From contig NZ_JAATIT010000001.1 of NCBI RefSeq assembly GCF_011926545.1, positions 341,871-405,870 of the forward strand: 64,000 nucleotides of DNA. Direction: 5' to 3'. This stretch comes from Sphingopyxis italica. Its GTDB lineage: Bacteria > Pseudomonadota > Alphaproteobacteria > Sphingomonadales > Sphingomonadaceae. Under the pieces are notes generated by a model. That model saw nothing but the letters and a program-made list of their open reading frames with translations. It was not told the origin of the DNA and searched no databases. Positions within the stretch are counted from its first letter, which is position 1, and every line of letters starts with the position of its first letter. This document shows, one piece after another, positions 9,878-18,906 of this stretch. The position numbers and the translations under genes were made by a program.

Positions 9878-12841
9878 TTAGAATTTGGCGGTTATCCCGA
9901 CAAAGATCATGCGCCCGAGCGGGTCATAAACGCCCGGATAGGTGTTGCCGTTTCCGAACGAACTGAGCAGCCCCTGCGCGATCGCGGGCGGATCCTTGTC
10001 GAACAGGTTGTTGATGCCCGCGCGCACCGTGAAATTCTCCAGCAAGTCGACCGTGCCGGCAAGGTCGAAATAGCTGTAAGCGTCGATCTTGCTGTTGATG
10101 ACATAGGGCGTGCCCTGAAGGAATTCATTGTCGGTGTTGCTCGACAATTTGGCGCTGCCGAAATAGCGCCAGTTGAGCGAGAGCGTCGCATTCGACCACG
10201 GCATCTGCCAGGTGGTGCGCAGCTGATGCCGCCAGCGCGGCGTCGGCTGGCCGCAGGTCGGCCCGAACAGCCCCGCGCAGTCATAGGTGCCGAGCCCCGG
10301 AAGCGGCTGGACCTGATGCTTGTCGAGATAGGTGCCGACAAGTTCGAAATTGAGCTTGCCGCCATCGTTCAGGCCCAGCGTGTCGAGCCCAAAGCTGTAG
10401 CTTGCCGTCGCATCGATACCCGCCGATTTCAGATAGCCGGTGTTGAGTGTGGTCGCGGTGATATAGCCGTTGGTTCCAAAGATCACCCCCGTGGCGGGGT
10501 CGCGGTTGAACAGGTCGCAGAAGAACGGATTACCCGTCTGGATACACTGGTTGATCGTCAGGAACGGATCGACGGTCCCGATATAATTGTCGACCTTGAT
10601 GTTGTAATAATCGACCGAGACCAGCAGGTTGGGAATGGCTTGGGGCGTCAGGATCAGACCCGCGGTATAGGTGTCCGCTTCTTCGGGCTTGAGCGCGGGA
10701 TTGCCGCCACCCTGGGTGACGCAGGTTTCCGCCGGACATTCGGGGATGTTGCCATATTGCGCCTGCGTCACGCCGGTGAGCGCGCAGCGATCGAACGAGG
10801 CGATCGGCGAAGCGCCCGAGCATGGATCCTGCCCCTGCACATTGCCCAGCCCGCGCGCCGCGAACAGTTCGGCGACGTTGGGCGCGCGGATCGCGTGGTT
10901 GTAGCTGGCCCGGAAGCGAATGTCGCGCGATGGTGCATAGTCGAGCTCGGCCTTGTAGGTCGTCGCGCCATAGCTGGTTTTCGTGCCTTCGAGGCTGTCG
11001 TTCGTATAGTCCGAATAGCGCAGGCCGAGATTGATGCTCAGCGAATGGGCAAGGGGCATGTCGGACAGGATCGGCAGTTCGAGTTCGCCATAGACTTCCC
11101 TGACCTTGATGCGGCCCTGCGATTCGAGAATTCCCTTTTGCTGCGCCAGCGCGTCGGCCCGGAAGTCGAGCGTCTCGATCCGCTGCTCGACGCCGATCGC
11201 GAACCCGATCGCCTGCGACGCCCAGGGGCTCTGGATGCCATAGGCGCTAAGTTCGCCGCTGATGCCCGCGTTGAGCACCGTGAGTTTCTGCTCGCCGCGC
11301 GTGAAGGTCGGCGCATAGATATAGTCATAGACGCCGGGGTCGATCGTGCCGAAACCGAACACGTCCATCGGCACGCAGTCCGGATCGCTGCCGTCGATGA
11401 CCGATTTACACGTCGCCACGCCGTCGACATCGACGACCTGAAGCGCCTTCTTCGCCTTTACCGGGTCGATATCGTTCTGATAATTTTCGTTGAAGATCGC
11501 GACCGCGCGTAGCGCGCCGACATCATAGCGGATTCCCGGGGCGATCTCGCCGCGCACGCCGCCCTGAAAGCGATAGTCGGTATGGCGCAGGTCGTCGCGG
11601 CGCGGCGCGCTGCCCTCGCCGGTCATGCGATAGCCAATGAAGGTATTGCGGCTGGTGTCGGTACCCGCCGCGGCGCCGCAGAGCGCTCCCGCCTGCTGCG
11701 CGCTCAGGAAGGGATTGTCGCAGTTGATCGAATAGACCTCGCCCTGGAACAGGGCCGAGGGAGCGGCCTGTGAAAAGCTGTGGTCGTCCATGAACATGAA
11801 GCTGCCATAGAGTTCGGCGGCCGAGGACAGTTCGTAATGCGCGAAGGCGCCCGCGGTATAGCGGCGGTCCGAGCGTTGAATATAATTGGTCGGCGCATAA
11901 TTATAGCGGAAGCTGCTGTCGTACGGCACCCAGGTCTTTTGGCCGTCCTTGGTGTTGTTGTAAGTGACGGGCGATCCCGACACCGGGTCGGCGAGCACGG
12001 TGAACAAGCCGAATTCATTGTTGCTCGAACCGCCGCAGACAAAGCCGGTGCGGTCGCCATTGGGGTCGAGCGCGCAGGCCGAATAGTCGCGCGAGCCCTG
12101 CAGCACCGGATTGACGCGCCGATATCCCGCATAGGCGGTGACATTGCCGCGGCCTTCGGCAAAATTGGTGCCGACGGCGAAATTGACGTCGAGCTTTTCG
12201 CCATCGGTGACCGATTTAGGGGCGTTCTGATAACCGTTGCTGTCGATGAGATCGCGGAGCGATCCGTTGTTATTGTTGTGTTGATAGAAACTATATTGCC
12301 CATCGACGCGGACGCCGTCGAGATTCTTGCGCAGGATGAAATTCACCACGCCCGAAATCGCGTCCGACCCGTAAACCGCCGATGCGCCGCCGGTGACGAC
12401 ATCGACGCGCTCGACCAGCGACGACGGCACGAAATTGACGTTGATGGCCTGCGTCGGCAGCATACGCTGGCCGTCGACGAGGACGAGCACGCGGTTCGAA
12501 CCAAGGTCGCGAAGATTGACGTTCGACGTGCCGTCCGACCCGTTCGAGACGTTTTCGTTGGCGTCGGCGGTGAATTGAGGAAGCCGGTTGAGCACCGATT
12601 CCACCGTCGTCGCGCCCTGATAGCGGAACTCCTCGTCGCTCACGACGGTCATGGGGCTGTTGCTGTCGAGATTGGGCCGCCGGATGCGGGTGCCGGTAAC
12701 GACGATCGCTTCGCCTGCGTCGCTCGTCGCAGCCGGGGCGCCGCCCGTCTCGCTCTGCGCCATGACCGGCGTGGAGAGAAAGATCGTCGCTATCGCGCCG
12801 GCGCTGACGCCCCGCAGATAGAGGGTGAGTCTGTCCTTCAT
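9878..12841 (-). CDS. TonB-dependent receptor, peptide/oligosaccharide type
   Basis: Outer-membrane importer of about 987 residues from the ATG at 12841, which has GGGAGG 6 bases upstream; the frame is open further but without support. It has a signal peptide ending STPVMA, a TonB-box-like region (EAIVVTGTRIRRPNLDSNSPM), and a plug with DLGSNRVLVLVDGQRM and ERVDVVTGGASAVYGSDAISGVVNFI. The barrel ends in a C-terminal Phe. This plug type is frequent in Sphingomonadales, and members near peptidase genes are often assigned to peptides. It lies next to the GH27/hydroxyproline operon on the same strand with its own promoter. Import of glycopeptide or Hyp-rich peptide fragments is plausible but inferred. 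Confidence 0.92.
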   Translation of the reverse strand: MKDRLTLYLRGVSAGAIATIFLSTPVMAQSETGGAPAATSDAGEAIVVTGTRIRRPNLDSNSPMTVVSDEEFRYQGATTVESVLNRLPQFTADANENVSNGSDGTSNVNLRDLGSNRVLVLVDGQRMLPTQAINVNFVPSSLVERVDVVTGGASAVYGSDAISGVVNFILRKNLDGVRVDGQYSFYQHNNNNGSLRDLIDSNGYQNAPKSVTDGEKLDVNFAVGTNFAEGRGNVTAYAGYRRVNPVLQGSRDYSACALDPNGDRTGFVCGGSSNNEFGLFTVLADPVSGSPVTYNNTKDGQKTWVPYDSSFRYNYAPTNYIQRSDRRYTAGAFAHYELSSAAELYGSFMFMDDHSFSQAAPSALFQGEVYSINCDNPFLSAQQAGALCGAAAGTDTSRNTFIGYRMTGEGSAPRRDDLRHTDYRFQGGVRGEIAPGIRYDVGALRAVAIFNENYQNDIDPVKAKKALQVVDVDGVATCKSVIDGSDPDCVPMDVFGFGTIDPGVYDYIYAPTFTRGEQKLTVLNAGISGELSAYGIQSPWASQAIGFAIGVEQRIETLDFRADALAQQKGILESQGRIKVREVYGELELPILSDMPLAHSLSINLGLRYSDYTNDSLEGTKTSYGATTYKAELDYAPSRDIRFRASYNHAIRAPNVAELFAARGLGNVQGQDPCSGASPIASFDRCALTGVTQAQYGNIPECPAETCVTQGGGNPALKPEEADTYTAGLILTPQAIPNLLVSVDYYNIKVDNYIGTVDPFLTINQCIQTGNPFFCDLFNRDPATGVIFGTNGYITATTLNTGYLKSAGIDATASYSFGLDTLGLNDGGKLNFELVGTYLDKHQVQPLPGLGTYDCAGLFGPTCGQPTPRWRHQLRTTWQMPWSNATLSLNWRYFGSAKLSSNTDNEFLQGTPYVINSKIDAYSYFDLAGTVDLLENFTVRAGINNLFDKDPPAIAQGLLSSFGNGNTYPGVYDPLGRMIFVGITAKF

Positions 12842-12885
12842 TGCAACCTCCCGAAAAGCTCTATGCGGCCCTTTGCCCATTGGTG

Positions 12886-12921
12886 AGCATGTCGGACAAT
12901 TTAAGCATGTCGGACAATTAA
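12886..12921. repeat. Tandem 18-bp operator-like repeat upstream of TonB receptor
   Basis: AGCATGTCGGACAATT occurs twice (12886-12901 and 12904-12919) with an 18-bp period, followed by TAA/AA. Each copy holds the inverted repeat TGTC-G-GACA (12890-12898 and 12908-12916). It sits between the predicted promoter and the receptor ATG, where a bound repressor would block elongation. The GTC-N-GAC core resembles the core seen at 32495, 34825 and 38709, so one GntR regulator may bind all of them (inference). Confidence 0.55.
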
Positions 12922-12932
12922 AAGTCAAATAC

Positions 12933-12960
12933 ATTATACGATTTACTATATACGTACCAA
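12933..12960 (-). promoter_or_regulatory. Predicted sigma70-type promoter of the TonB receptor
   Basis: Read on the minus strand: -35 TTGGTA (12960-12955), 16-base spacer, -10 TATAAT (12938-12933). This is an AT-rich island in GC-rich DNA, about 95 bases before the receptor ATG. Confidence 0.45.
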
Positions 12961-13216
12961 TCTGCATGGTTTTTGAGATGCTTCGATGCAGGCCCGGGCG
13001 TGCCGGCGAACCGCGAGAGGCACGAATCGGAACGAGGGGCGGGGCGAATCATCCGCCCATGCCCGACTGGCGCATCGGCCGCGGACAGATTTCCGGCAGA
13101 AAAGGACAAGGGGCCAGCAAGCGCCGAGCATTTGTTCGCCGCATCGCATCGGCGTTCACCCGATCACGCCGGCGCCCCGCTTTTCGCGCTCTATCGTTGA
13201 AGAAGAAAGGCTCCGG
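12961..13216. other. Non-coding stretch between GH27 and TonB receptor genes
   Basis: Together with the promoter and repeat just described, about 375 bases have no gene. In this part I see no convincing reading frame with a ribosome site, no clear terminator hairpin for the GH27 operon, and no repeat. Confidence 0.5.
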
Positions 13217-14731
13217 TCAAATCGACTCGCCATGGACCCGAAGCATCACCGCGCCATGCGCGGGCACAGTGAAATGCAAATCGTCGACGGCGACCGCCGC
13301 GCCGCGCCACAGGTCGCGGACCCGGGTCAACCGCGCCAGATTGGCGTCGGCCGCCGTCGGCGTCATTTGCGCCGCCACCTCGCCGCGGTTGAAGAGCGCC
13401 AGCGCGACCGACCCGTCCGCCAGTTCCTTGCGCCATATCTCCAGCGGGCCTTCCTCGCGGACCACCCGGCCCTGCACGCCCCTGGCGTCCTGATCGATGG
13501 CGATGACGTCCCGGTTCTTGAGAAGGCGCAGCGCGCTCGCGGAAGTCTGCCGCAAGTCGTGCCCCATGATCAGCGGCGCGGCCTGGATCGCCCACAAGGT
13601 CATATGCGTGACATATTCGTCTTCGCTCATGCCGCCATTGCCGACCTCCAGCATATCGGGATCATTCCATCCTCCCGGCCCGGCATGGCCGAATGTCGGG
13701 TTCCGCTCGAAACCGATGTCCGACATGGTTTTATAATCGTCGGTGATATCGCCCGTCGTGCGCCACAGATGGCCGCCGACCGATCGCCCCCATTCGGACA
13801 CGTGGAAGCGGCCATATTGGCACAGGGAATAGAGCATCGGCCGCCCCGTCGCTTTCAGCGCCAGCCCCATTTCATAATAGCTGCGCTTCACCTCGTCGGC
13901 ATCGTCGTAGAACCATTCACCCGAGCATAAATCATGTTTCAGATAGTCGAATCCCCAATCGGCAAACGTCTGGGCATCTGTCTGGATATGCCCGTAGCTT
14001 CCTTCATAGCCGGCGCAGGTCCGGGGACCTTGCGACGTGTAAATGCCGATCTTCAGCCCCTTTGAATGGACATAATCGGTGAGCGCCTTCATGTCGGGAA
14101 ACTTCGCATTGGATTGCAGCACGCCGTTCGCGTCGCGCTGGCCCTGCCAGCCATCGTCGATGTTGACATAAAGATAGCCGGCGTCGCGCAGGCCGGTCGC
14201 GACCAGCGCGTCGGCCATCGCGCGAACCGTCGCATCGTCGATCTTGTCGCCGAACTTGTTCCAGCTCGACCAGCCCATCGGCGGCGTCGCGGCGAGATTG
14301 TCGGGCGCGATGCTTCCCAGCGGCGGAAGGTCGGGAGCGAAATCAAACGCGCGGGCCTCGGCGTCCTTTACGCCGCCGCGGCGGCCATCCTGCTCGACGT
14401 GCGCGTACCAGATATCGCCGGTCAGCTTGACGCCGGCCGGGGTGAACCTTGCCGTCCAGCGGCGCGTGGGATGCGCCTTGTCGTTGAGATTGCGCAGGTC
14501 GAAGCTCAGCGTGTCGCCCTCGATACGGGCATTTTCCAATCTGATCGGCCCATACCATTCAGTCGTTACGCTGCCGCTGATCACCCCGGCGTCGTCCGCC
14601 ACTTCGAGCATAGTGACACCGGGATAGCTCGGCGCGTCGTCGAACAGCCAGACGCCTTCGACCGCGGAACGCGCGTGGACGGGAAGTTGCAGCGTCAAAG
14701 ACAGGCACAGCGCGGCCAGCATCAATCGCAT
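13217..14731 (-). CDS. Secreted GH27 alpha-galactosidase
   Basis: Family 27 retaining glycosidase, 504 residues from the ATG at 14731 (AAAGGA 7 bases upstream), with signal peptide MRLMLAALCLSLTLQLPVHA. A beta-rich domain of unknown role covers about residues 22-135. The GH27 barrel then starts at TPPMGWSSWNKFG and carries NIDDGW, IGIYTSQGPRTCAGYEGS, the nucleophile D267 in YLKHDLC and the expected acid/base D328 in HLWRTTGDI, followed by AGPGGWNDPDMLEVGNGG. The C-terminal beta domain ends the protein. It is the last gene of the hydroxyproline operon, 35 bases after the permease. That placement suggests removal of alpha-galactose from serine of hydroxyproline-rich glycoproteins. GH27 also contains beta-L-arabinopyranosidases, which would equally suit plant glycoproteins. 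Confidence 0.93.
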   Translation of the reverse strand: MRLMLAALCLSLTLQLPVHARSAVEGVWLFDDAPSYPGVTMLEVADDAGVISGSVTTEWYGPIRLENARIEGDTLSFDLRNLNDKAHPTRRWTARFTPAGVKLTGDIWYAHVEQDGRRGGVKDAEARAFDFAPDLPPLGSIAPDNLAATPPMGWSSWNKFGDKIDDATVRAMADALVATGLRDAGYLYVNIDDGWQGQRDANGVLQSNAKFPDMKALTDYVHSKGLKIGIYTSQGPRTCAGYEGSYGHIQTDAQTFADWGFDYLKHDLCSGEWFYDDADEVKRSYYEMGLALKATGRPMLYSLCQYGRFHVSEWGRSVGGHLWRTTGDITDDYKTMSDIGFERNPTFGHAGPGGWNDPDMLEVGNGGMSEDEYVTHMTLWAIQAAPLIMGHDLRQTSASALRLLKNRDVIAIDQDARGVQGRVVREEGPLEIWRKELADGSVALALFNRGEVAAQMTPTAADANLARLTRVRDLWRGAAVAVDDLHFTVPAHGAVMLRVHGESI

Positions 14732-14766
14732 GGGATTTTCCTTTGAACCGGGAAGGATGGCGGGGA

Positions 14767-16182
14767 TCAGGCCGCGACAGTCGCCCGCTGCGCCGCGCTG
14801 CGCCACCGGCCATAGGCGAAATAGATTGCAAGACCCGCGATGTTCCAGATGACGAACCGGACGATGGTCGACGACGGAAGGCTGATGAGCAGATAGACGC
14901 AGCCGAGCACAGCGGCGGTCCCGACGACATAGGGCGCGGGGCAGCGGAAAAGCCGCTCGATCTGCGGCGCGGTCCGGCGCAGGACCATCAGGCACACGCC
15001 AACCGCGATGAAGGCCAGCAGGGTTCCGGCATTGGCGAGCTCGGCGATTTCGTCGAGGCGGAAGATGCCCGCGACCGCGGCGATCGACAGGCCGGTCAGA
15101 ATGGTGATCAGCGTCGGCGCGCCGGTCCGCGGACTGACGGTCGCCAGTCGCTTGGGCAAAAGTCCGTCGCGCGCCATCACAAAGAAGATACGGCTTTGAC
15201 CATACATCATCACAAGAATGACCGAGGGCAGCGCGATAATCGCCGCGAGCGCGACAAGATGCGCGGCGACGGGCTGGTCGAGCGCGCGCAGGACGAGCGC
15301 CAGCGGCTCGGCCGAATTGGCGAGCTGCTGAAAGGGCAGCGCGCCGACCGCCGTGATCGCGACCCCCATATAAATGAAGGTGCAGACCAGCATCGAACCG
15401 ATGATGCCGATGGTCAGGTCCCGCTTCGGATTCTTGGCCTCTTCGGCCGATGTCGCGACCGCGTCGAAGCCATAAAAGGCGAAAAACACGATGGCGGCGG
15501 CCGCCATCACGCCGCGCTTCTCGCCGCCGCTTTCGACCGATCCAAAGCCATAGGGCATGAAGGGTTGCAGGTTGTCGGGATCGAACGCCGGAAGCGCGAA
15601 GGCGATGAACGCGCCCAGCGCCAATAATTTGATGATGACGAGAATGATGTTGAGGGTCGCGCTCTCCCGCGTCCCCGCAACCAGCATCCCCATGACCGCG
15701 AGCGAGACGAGCACCGCCGGCAGGTTGACGATGCCCCCGTCATGGGGCCCGGACAGCAATGCCTGTGGCAGCGTGACACCCGCGGACTGTATCCAGCCCA
15801 CCAGATAGCCCGACCAGCCGACGGCTACCGTCGAGCAGGCAAGCGAATATTCGAGGATCAGGCTCCATCCGACGATCCATGCGATGGTCTCGCCCAGTGC
15901 GACATAGCTGAAGGTATAGGCGCTCCCGGCCGCGGGAATCATCGTAGCAAGCTCGGTATAGGCGAGCGCGGCGCAGGCGCAGACCATGCCGGCGATCGCG
16001 AAGGCGAGGATCACCGCCGGCCCCGCGCGCTCCGCCCCGACCCCGGTCAGCGTATAGATGCCCGTCCCCACGATCGCACCGACGCCCAACGCGATCAGAT
16101 GCGGCCAGCTCAGCGTCTTGGCCAAGGACTGGCTCGCCTCGTGCGACCGGATGTCGTCGAGCGACTTGCGCGGACCGAACAT
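14767..16182 (-). CDS. APC family amino acid permease
   Basis: A 471-residue amino acid/cation symporter of the CAT-like (YhdG-type) branch. The N-terminus SLAKTLSWPHLIALGVGAIVGTGIYTLTGVGAERAGPAV contains the substrate-binding unwound GxG segment of helix 1. YTELATMIPAAGSAYTFSYVALGE and FFAFYGFDAVATSAEEAKNPKRD are further signatures. About 12 hydrophobic segments are seen. The ATG follows GGGGAG. It lies between the GntR regulator and GH27 genes in the hydroxyproline operon, so 4-hydroxyproline (or proline) uptake across the inner membrane is the likely job, although the sequence alone does not fix the substrate. Confidence 0.9.
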   Translation of the reverse strand: MFGPRKSLDDIRSHEASQSLAKTLSWPHLIALGVGAIVGTGIYTLTGVGAERAGPAVILAFAIAGMVCACAALAYTELATMIPAAGSAYTFSYVALGETIAWIVGWSLILEYSLACSTVAVGWSGYLVGWIQSAGVTLPQALLSGPHDGGIVNLPAVLVSLAVMGMLVAGTRESATLNIILVIIKLLALGAFIAFALPAFDPDNLQPFMPYGFGSVESGGEKRGVMAAAAIVFFAFYGFDAVATSAEEAKNPKRDLTIGIIGSMLVCTFIYMGVAITAVGALPFQQLANSAEPLALVLRALDQPVAAHLVALAAIIALPSVILVMMYGQSRIFFVMARDGLLPKRLATVSPRTGAPTLITILTGLSIAAVAGIFRLDEIAELANAGTLLAFIAVGVCLMVLRRTAPQIERLFRCPAPYVVGTAAVLGCVYLLISLPSSTIVRFVIWNIAGLAIYFAYGRWRSAAQRATVAA

Positions 16183-16207
16183 TCACTTCTCCCCGTTCGT
16201 CGCCGGC

Positions 16208-16858
16208 TCAGACCGCGACTTTTAATTGTGCTTTCAAATCGGCGAGCGTCGCCTTGATATGCTCGGTCAACAGATGCTCGACGGTATCGCCATCGCGCGC
16301 CATCCACGCGTCGAGTAGTTGCCGGTGTTCGAGGTGCGCCCGCGATTCTCGGCCCGACGGTTCCAGATGGGCGACCACATAACGCTCCGAGAGGATCGAA
16401 AGCCGTTCGACCATCTGGGTCGTGAGCAACCGGCCGCCGACGCGGACGAGCGCGGTGTGGAAATCGCGATTGCGCACCGCGACATCGGCAAGATTGTCGC
16501 TGGCGGCAGCATCGAGGCGCTCATACACGCGCTGCGCCTCTTCGCGGTCCGCGTCGTCGGCATGGACCGCCGCGAAAGCGGCGGCGGCGGGTTCGAGCGC
16601 CAGCCGCAGCGCATAGATTTCGTCCGCCTCGGCCGCCGACATCGGCCGCACGAGATAACCGCGGTTCGGGTGGCTGATCAGCAACCCTTCCTGTTCCAAC
16701 CGGGCCAGCGCCTCGCGCACCGGAATCTTGCTGACCCCCAATTCGGCGGCCAGCGCGTCCTGACGGATCGGCATGTCGGTCGCCAGTTCGCCGACGACGA
16801 TCTGCTCGCGAACGATATCGAACACGCGTTCGGACAGGGTTCGGACCACTATACTCAT
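16208..16858 (-). CDS. GntR/FadR-type regulator of the hydroxyproline genes (HypR-like)
   Basis: A 216-residue FCD-type GntR regulator. The winged helix is at about residues 5-72 (LSERVFDIVREQIVVGELATDMPIRQDALAAELGVSKIPVREALARLEQEGLL, with the PVREAL signature). The all-helical FCD effector domain follows, with possible metal ligands in NRDFHTALV, LEHRQLL and LTEHIKA. The ATG has GGAG 8 bases upstream. It is the third gene of the hydroxyproline operon. FCD regulators of hydroxyproline clusters are known to bind GTATAC-centred palindromes. A matching box lies at 18862-18884, and a related copy precedes the GH127 operon at 28928. Which regulator binds there is inference. Confidence 0.88.
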   Translation of the reverse strand: MSIVVRTLSERVFDIVREQIVVGELATDMPIRQDALAAELGVSKIPVREALARLEQEGLLISHPNRGYLVRPMSAAEADEIYALRLALEPAAAAFAAVHADDADREEAQRVYERLDAAASDNLADVAVRNRDFHTALVRVGGRLLTTQMVERLSILSERYVVAHLEPSGRESRAHLEHRQLLDAWMARDGDTVEHLLTEHIKATLADLKAQLKVAV

Positions 16859-16911
16859 TTCAAATACTCCAAAGCGGGGTGGAACGCCGGACAGCCCGGG
16901 CGCCCCCCACG

Positions 16912-17910
16912 CTATTTGACCTGAAATCCGTCCCAGAAGCGATCGCTGCGATCAATCCAAATCATATTGAAACCGGTGGCGACCGCGGAACCCGTGATCG
17001 AGGGAATGATCGCCGGCTGTCCGGCGATCGTCGTTTCGGATTCGACGCGCCCGGTAAAAAGACTGCCGATATAGCTTTCGTGAACGAAGCGGTCGCCGAC
17101 CGCCAGCTGGCCGGACCCGGCAAGATGCGCCAGGCGTGCCGAGGTGCCGGTGCCGCAAGGGCTGCGGTCGATCGCCTTGTCGCCATAGAATACCGCGTTG
17201 CGGCCATCGGCGCCGTCGGCGCGCGGTTTATCGGCCCACAGAACATGGCTGACCCCGCGGATCGTCGGGTCGAGCGGATGCACCGGTTCGAATTTGGCCT
17301 GCACGGCCTGCCGGATCAGCCCGCCCAGTTCGATCAGGCGGGCGGCGCCCATGTCGTCGAGCCCGGTATAGCCGCCCTGCGGCTCGACGATCGCGTAATA
17401 ATTGCCGCCATAAGCGACGTCGACCGAGAGCGCGCCGATGCCCTCGACCTCGACTTTGATATCGCGCGCGGCGACATAGGCGGGAACGTTGACGATGCTC
17501 ACCGCCGTCACCTTGTCGCCATCGGCTTCATAGGCGATGTCGATGACGCCGGCCGGAACCTCGACCTTGAGCCGCCCGGGCGTCGCCGGCAGGATCAGGC
17601 CGTGCTCGAGCGCGAAGGTGATGATGCCGATCGTGCCGTGACCGCACATCGGCAGACAGCCCGATGTTTCGATGAACAATATGCCGACGTCGCTATCGTC
17701 CCGGGTCGGCGGATACAGAAATCCGCCCGACATCATGTCATGGCCGCGCGGCTCGAAACAGAGGCCGGTCCGGATCCAGTCGAACCGGGCCAGGAAATCC
17801 TGCCGCCGCGCCGACATCGAATCGCCCTTCAACAACGGGGCGCCGCCGACGATCAGGCGAACCGGATTTCCCGCCGTATGACCATCGATGCAGAAGAAGC
17901 TGTGACGCAT
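16912..17910 (-). CDS. 4-hydroxyproline 2-epimerase (proline racemase family)
   Basis: Interconverts trans-4-hydroxy-L-proline and cis-4-hydroxy-D-proline, the first step of hydroxyproline breakdown. It has 332 residues and begins FFCIDGHTAGNPVRL. Both catalytic cysteines are present: C89 in LPMCGHGTIGI and C252 in DRSPCGTGTSARLA. Having two cysteines separates it from trans-3-hydroxy-L-proline dehydratases of the same family, where the second is Thr. It follows the DapA-type gene by 12 bases, and the D-hydroxyproline dehydrogenase that uses its product is encoded divergently, so context and residues agree. Proline racemase activity is the less likely alternative. Confidence 0.93.
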   Translation of the reverse strand: MRHSFFCIDGHTAGNPVRLIVGGAPLLKGDSMSARRQDFLARFDWIRTGLCFEPRGHDMMSGGFLYPPTRDDSDVGILFIETSGCLPMCGHGTIGIITFALEHGLILPATPGRLKVEVPAGVIDIAYEADGDKVTAVSIVNVPAYVAARDIKVEVEGIGALSVDVAYGGNYYAIVEPQGGYTGLDDMGAARLIELGGLIRQAVQAKFEPVHPLDPTIRGVSHVLWADKPRADGADGRNAVFYGDKAIDRSPCGTGTSARLAHLAGSGQLAVGDRFVHESYIGSLFTGRVESETTIAGQPAIIPSITGSAVATGFNMIWIDRSDRFWDGFQVK

Positions 17911-17922
17911 CGCCAGCCGGCC

Positions 17923-18837
17923 TCAGGCCGCTTTCGCGCTGACCGCGGCCGGACGGGTGGCAGCCGCCTGTTCCACCATCGCGATCACCTCGGCCCGGCG
18001 CTCGCCGACGAGCGGCAGGCGCGGCGGCAGCACCCGCTCCGAACCGCGGCCCATGACCTGTTCGGCGAGCTTGATCGACTGAACGAGGTCATGCTCGGCA
18101 TCAAGGTGGAGCAGCGGCATGAACCAGCGATAGATTTCCAGCGCCCGCGCATGATCGCCGCGTTCGAACGCCGCGACCAGTTCGACCGACTCCTTCGGGA
18201 ACGCGTTGGTCAGGCCCGAAACCCAGCCCTGCGCGCCAAGATACAGTCCCTCGAGCGCGACGTCGTCGAGCCCCGCGAACAGGACATAGCGATCGCCGAA
18301 CGCGTTGCGGAAATCGGTGAAGCGGCGCGTGTCGGGAGCCGATTCCTTGACCGCGACGATATTTTCGACGTCGACCAGTGCTTCGAGCACCGCCTTGTCG
18401 ATCACCGTGCGATAGGCGGGAGGGTTGTTATAGAGCATGATCGGCAGCCCGGTCCGCTCCGCCACCCCTTTGAAATGGGCGACCAGTTCGTGCGCCTGCG
18501 GGACATAGACCATCGGCGGCAACAGCATCAGGCCGTCGGCCCCCGCCTGTTCCGCCGCCGCGGCATAACGCACCGCGCGGCGCGTATCATATTCGGATAC
18601 GCCGGTGATCACCGGCACGCGCCCCGCCACCACTTCGACGATGGCCGACAGAACGGCGATCTTTTCGTCATATTCCAGCGAGTTATTCTCGCCCACCGTG
18701 CCCAGCGCGATGATGCCGGTCACTCCGTCGCGAATAAGATCGTCGACCACGCGCTGCGTATCCGCCAGATCGATCGACAAATCTTCGCGCAGCTGCGTCG
18801 TCACTGCCGGAAAAACGCCCTTCCAACCAATCGTCAT
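17923..18837 (-). CDS. Delta1-pyrroline-4-hydroxy-2-carboxylate deaminase (DapA/NAL superfamily)
   Basis: A 304-residue class I aldolase-fold enzyme. It has GVTGIIALGTVGENNSL, Y136 in IMLYNNPP and the Schiff-base lysine K164 in IVAVKES. In hydroxyproline clusters this family member converts delta1-pyrroline-4-hydroxy-2-carboxylate to alpha-ketoglutarate semialdehyde and ammonia. A true dihydrodipicolinate synthase would not be expected in this operon. The start is the ATG at 18837 with GCAGGA 7 bases upstream; the frame is open further but would run across the promoter. It is the first gene of the operon that continues with epimerase, GntR, permease and GH27. Confidence 0.9.
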   Translation of the reverse strand: MTIGWKGVFPAVTTQLREDLSIDLADTQRVVDDLIRDGVTGIIALGTVGENNSLEYDEKIAVLSAIVEVVAGRVPVITGVSEYDTRRAVRYAAAAEQAGADGLMLLPPMVYVPQAHELVAHFKGVAERTGLPIMLYNNPPAYRTVIDKAVLEALVDVENIVAVKESAPDTRRFTDFRNAFGDRYVLFAGLDDVALEGLYLGAQGWVSGLTNAFPKESVELVAAFERGDHARALEIYRWFMPLLHLDAEHDLVQSIKLAEQVMGRGSERVLPPRLPLVGERRAEVIAMVEQAAATRPAAVSAKAA

Positions 18838-18858
18838 GTGAAATCCTGCTCTTGAACC

Positions 18859-18884
18859 TGAATATCGTATACGGTACACAATAT
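18859..18884. promoter_or_regulatory. Operator in the divergent hydroxyproline promoter
   Basis: The half-sites ATATCGTATAC (18862-18872) and GTACACAATAT (18874-18884) form an imperfect palindrome around one central base. The 69-bp gap between the deaminase and dehydrogenase starts holds this site. The 14 bases TGAATATCGTATAC (18859-18872) recur exactly at 28928-28941 before the GH127 operon. Size, symmetry and the GTATAC core fit a FadR-type GntR site. Confidence 0.7.
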
Positions 18885-18906
18885 CGCATTGCAAGAGAGG
18901 ATCGTT

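Noticed and set aside
12961..13216. Short open frames in the non-coding stretch
   Set aside because: None has a ribosome site, a conserved-looking product or codon use like the neighbours.
16912..17910. Trans-3-hydroxy-L-proline dehydratase or proline racemase as identity of the epimerase
   Set aside because: The second catalytic position is Cys (SPCGTGT), not Thr, which speaks against the dehydratase; the neighbouring D-hydroxyproline genes favour the 4-hydroxyproline epimerase over proline racemase.
17923..18837. Dihydrodipicolinate synthase for lysine synthesis, or 2-keto-3-deoxy-arabonate dehydratase
   Set aside because: It is the first gene of the hydroxyproline operon, and the arabinose cluster has its own FAH-type enzyme for the keto-acid step.
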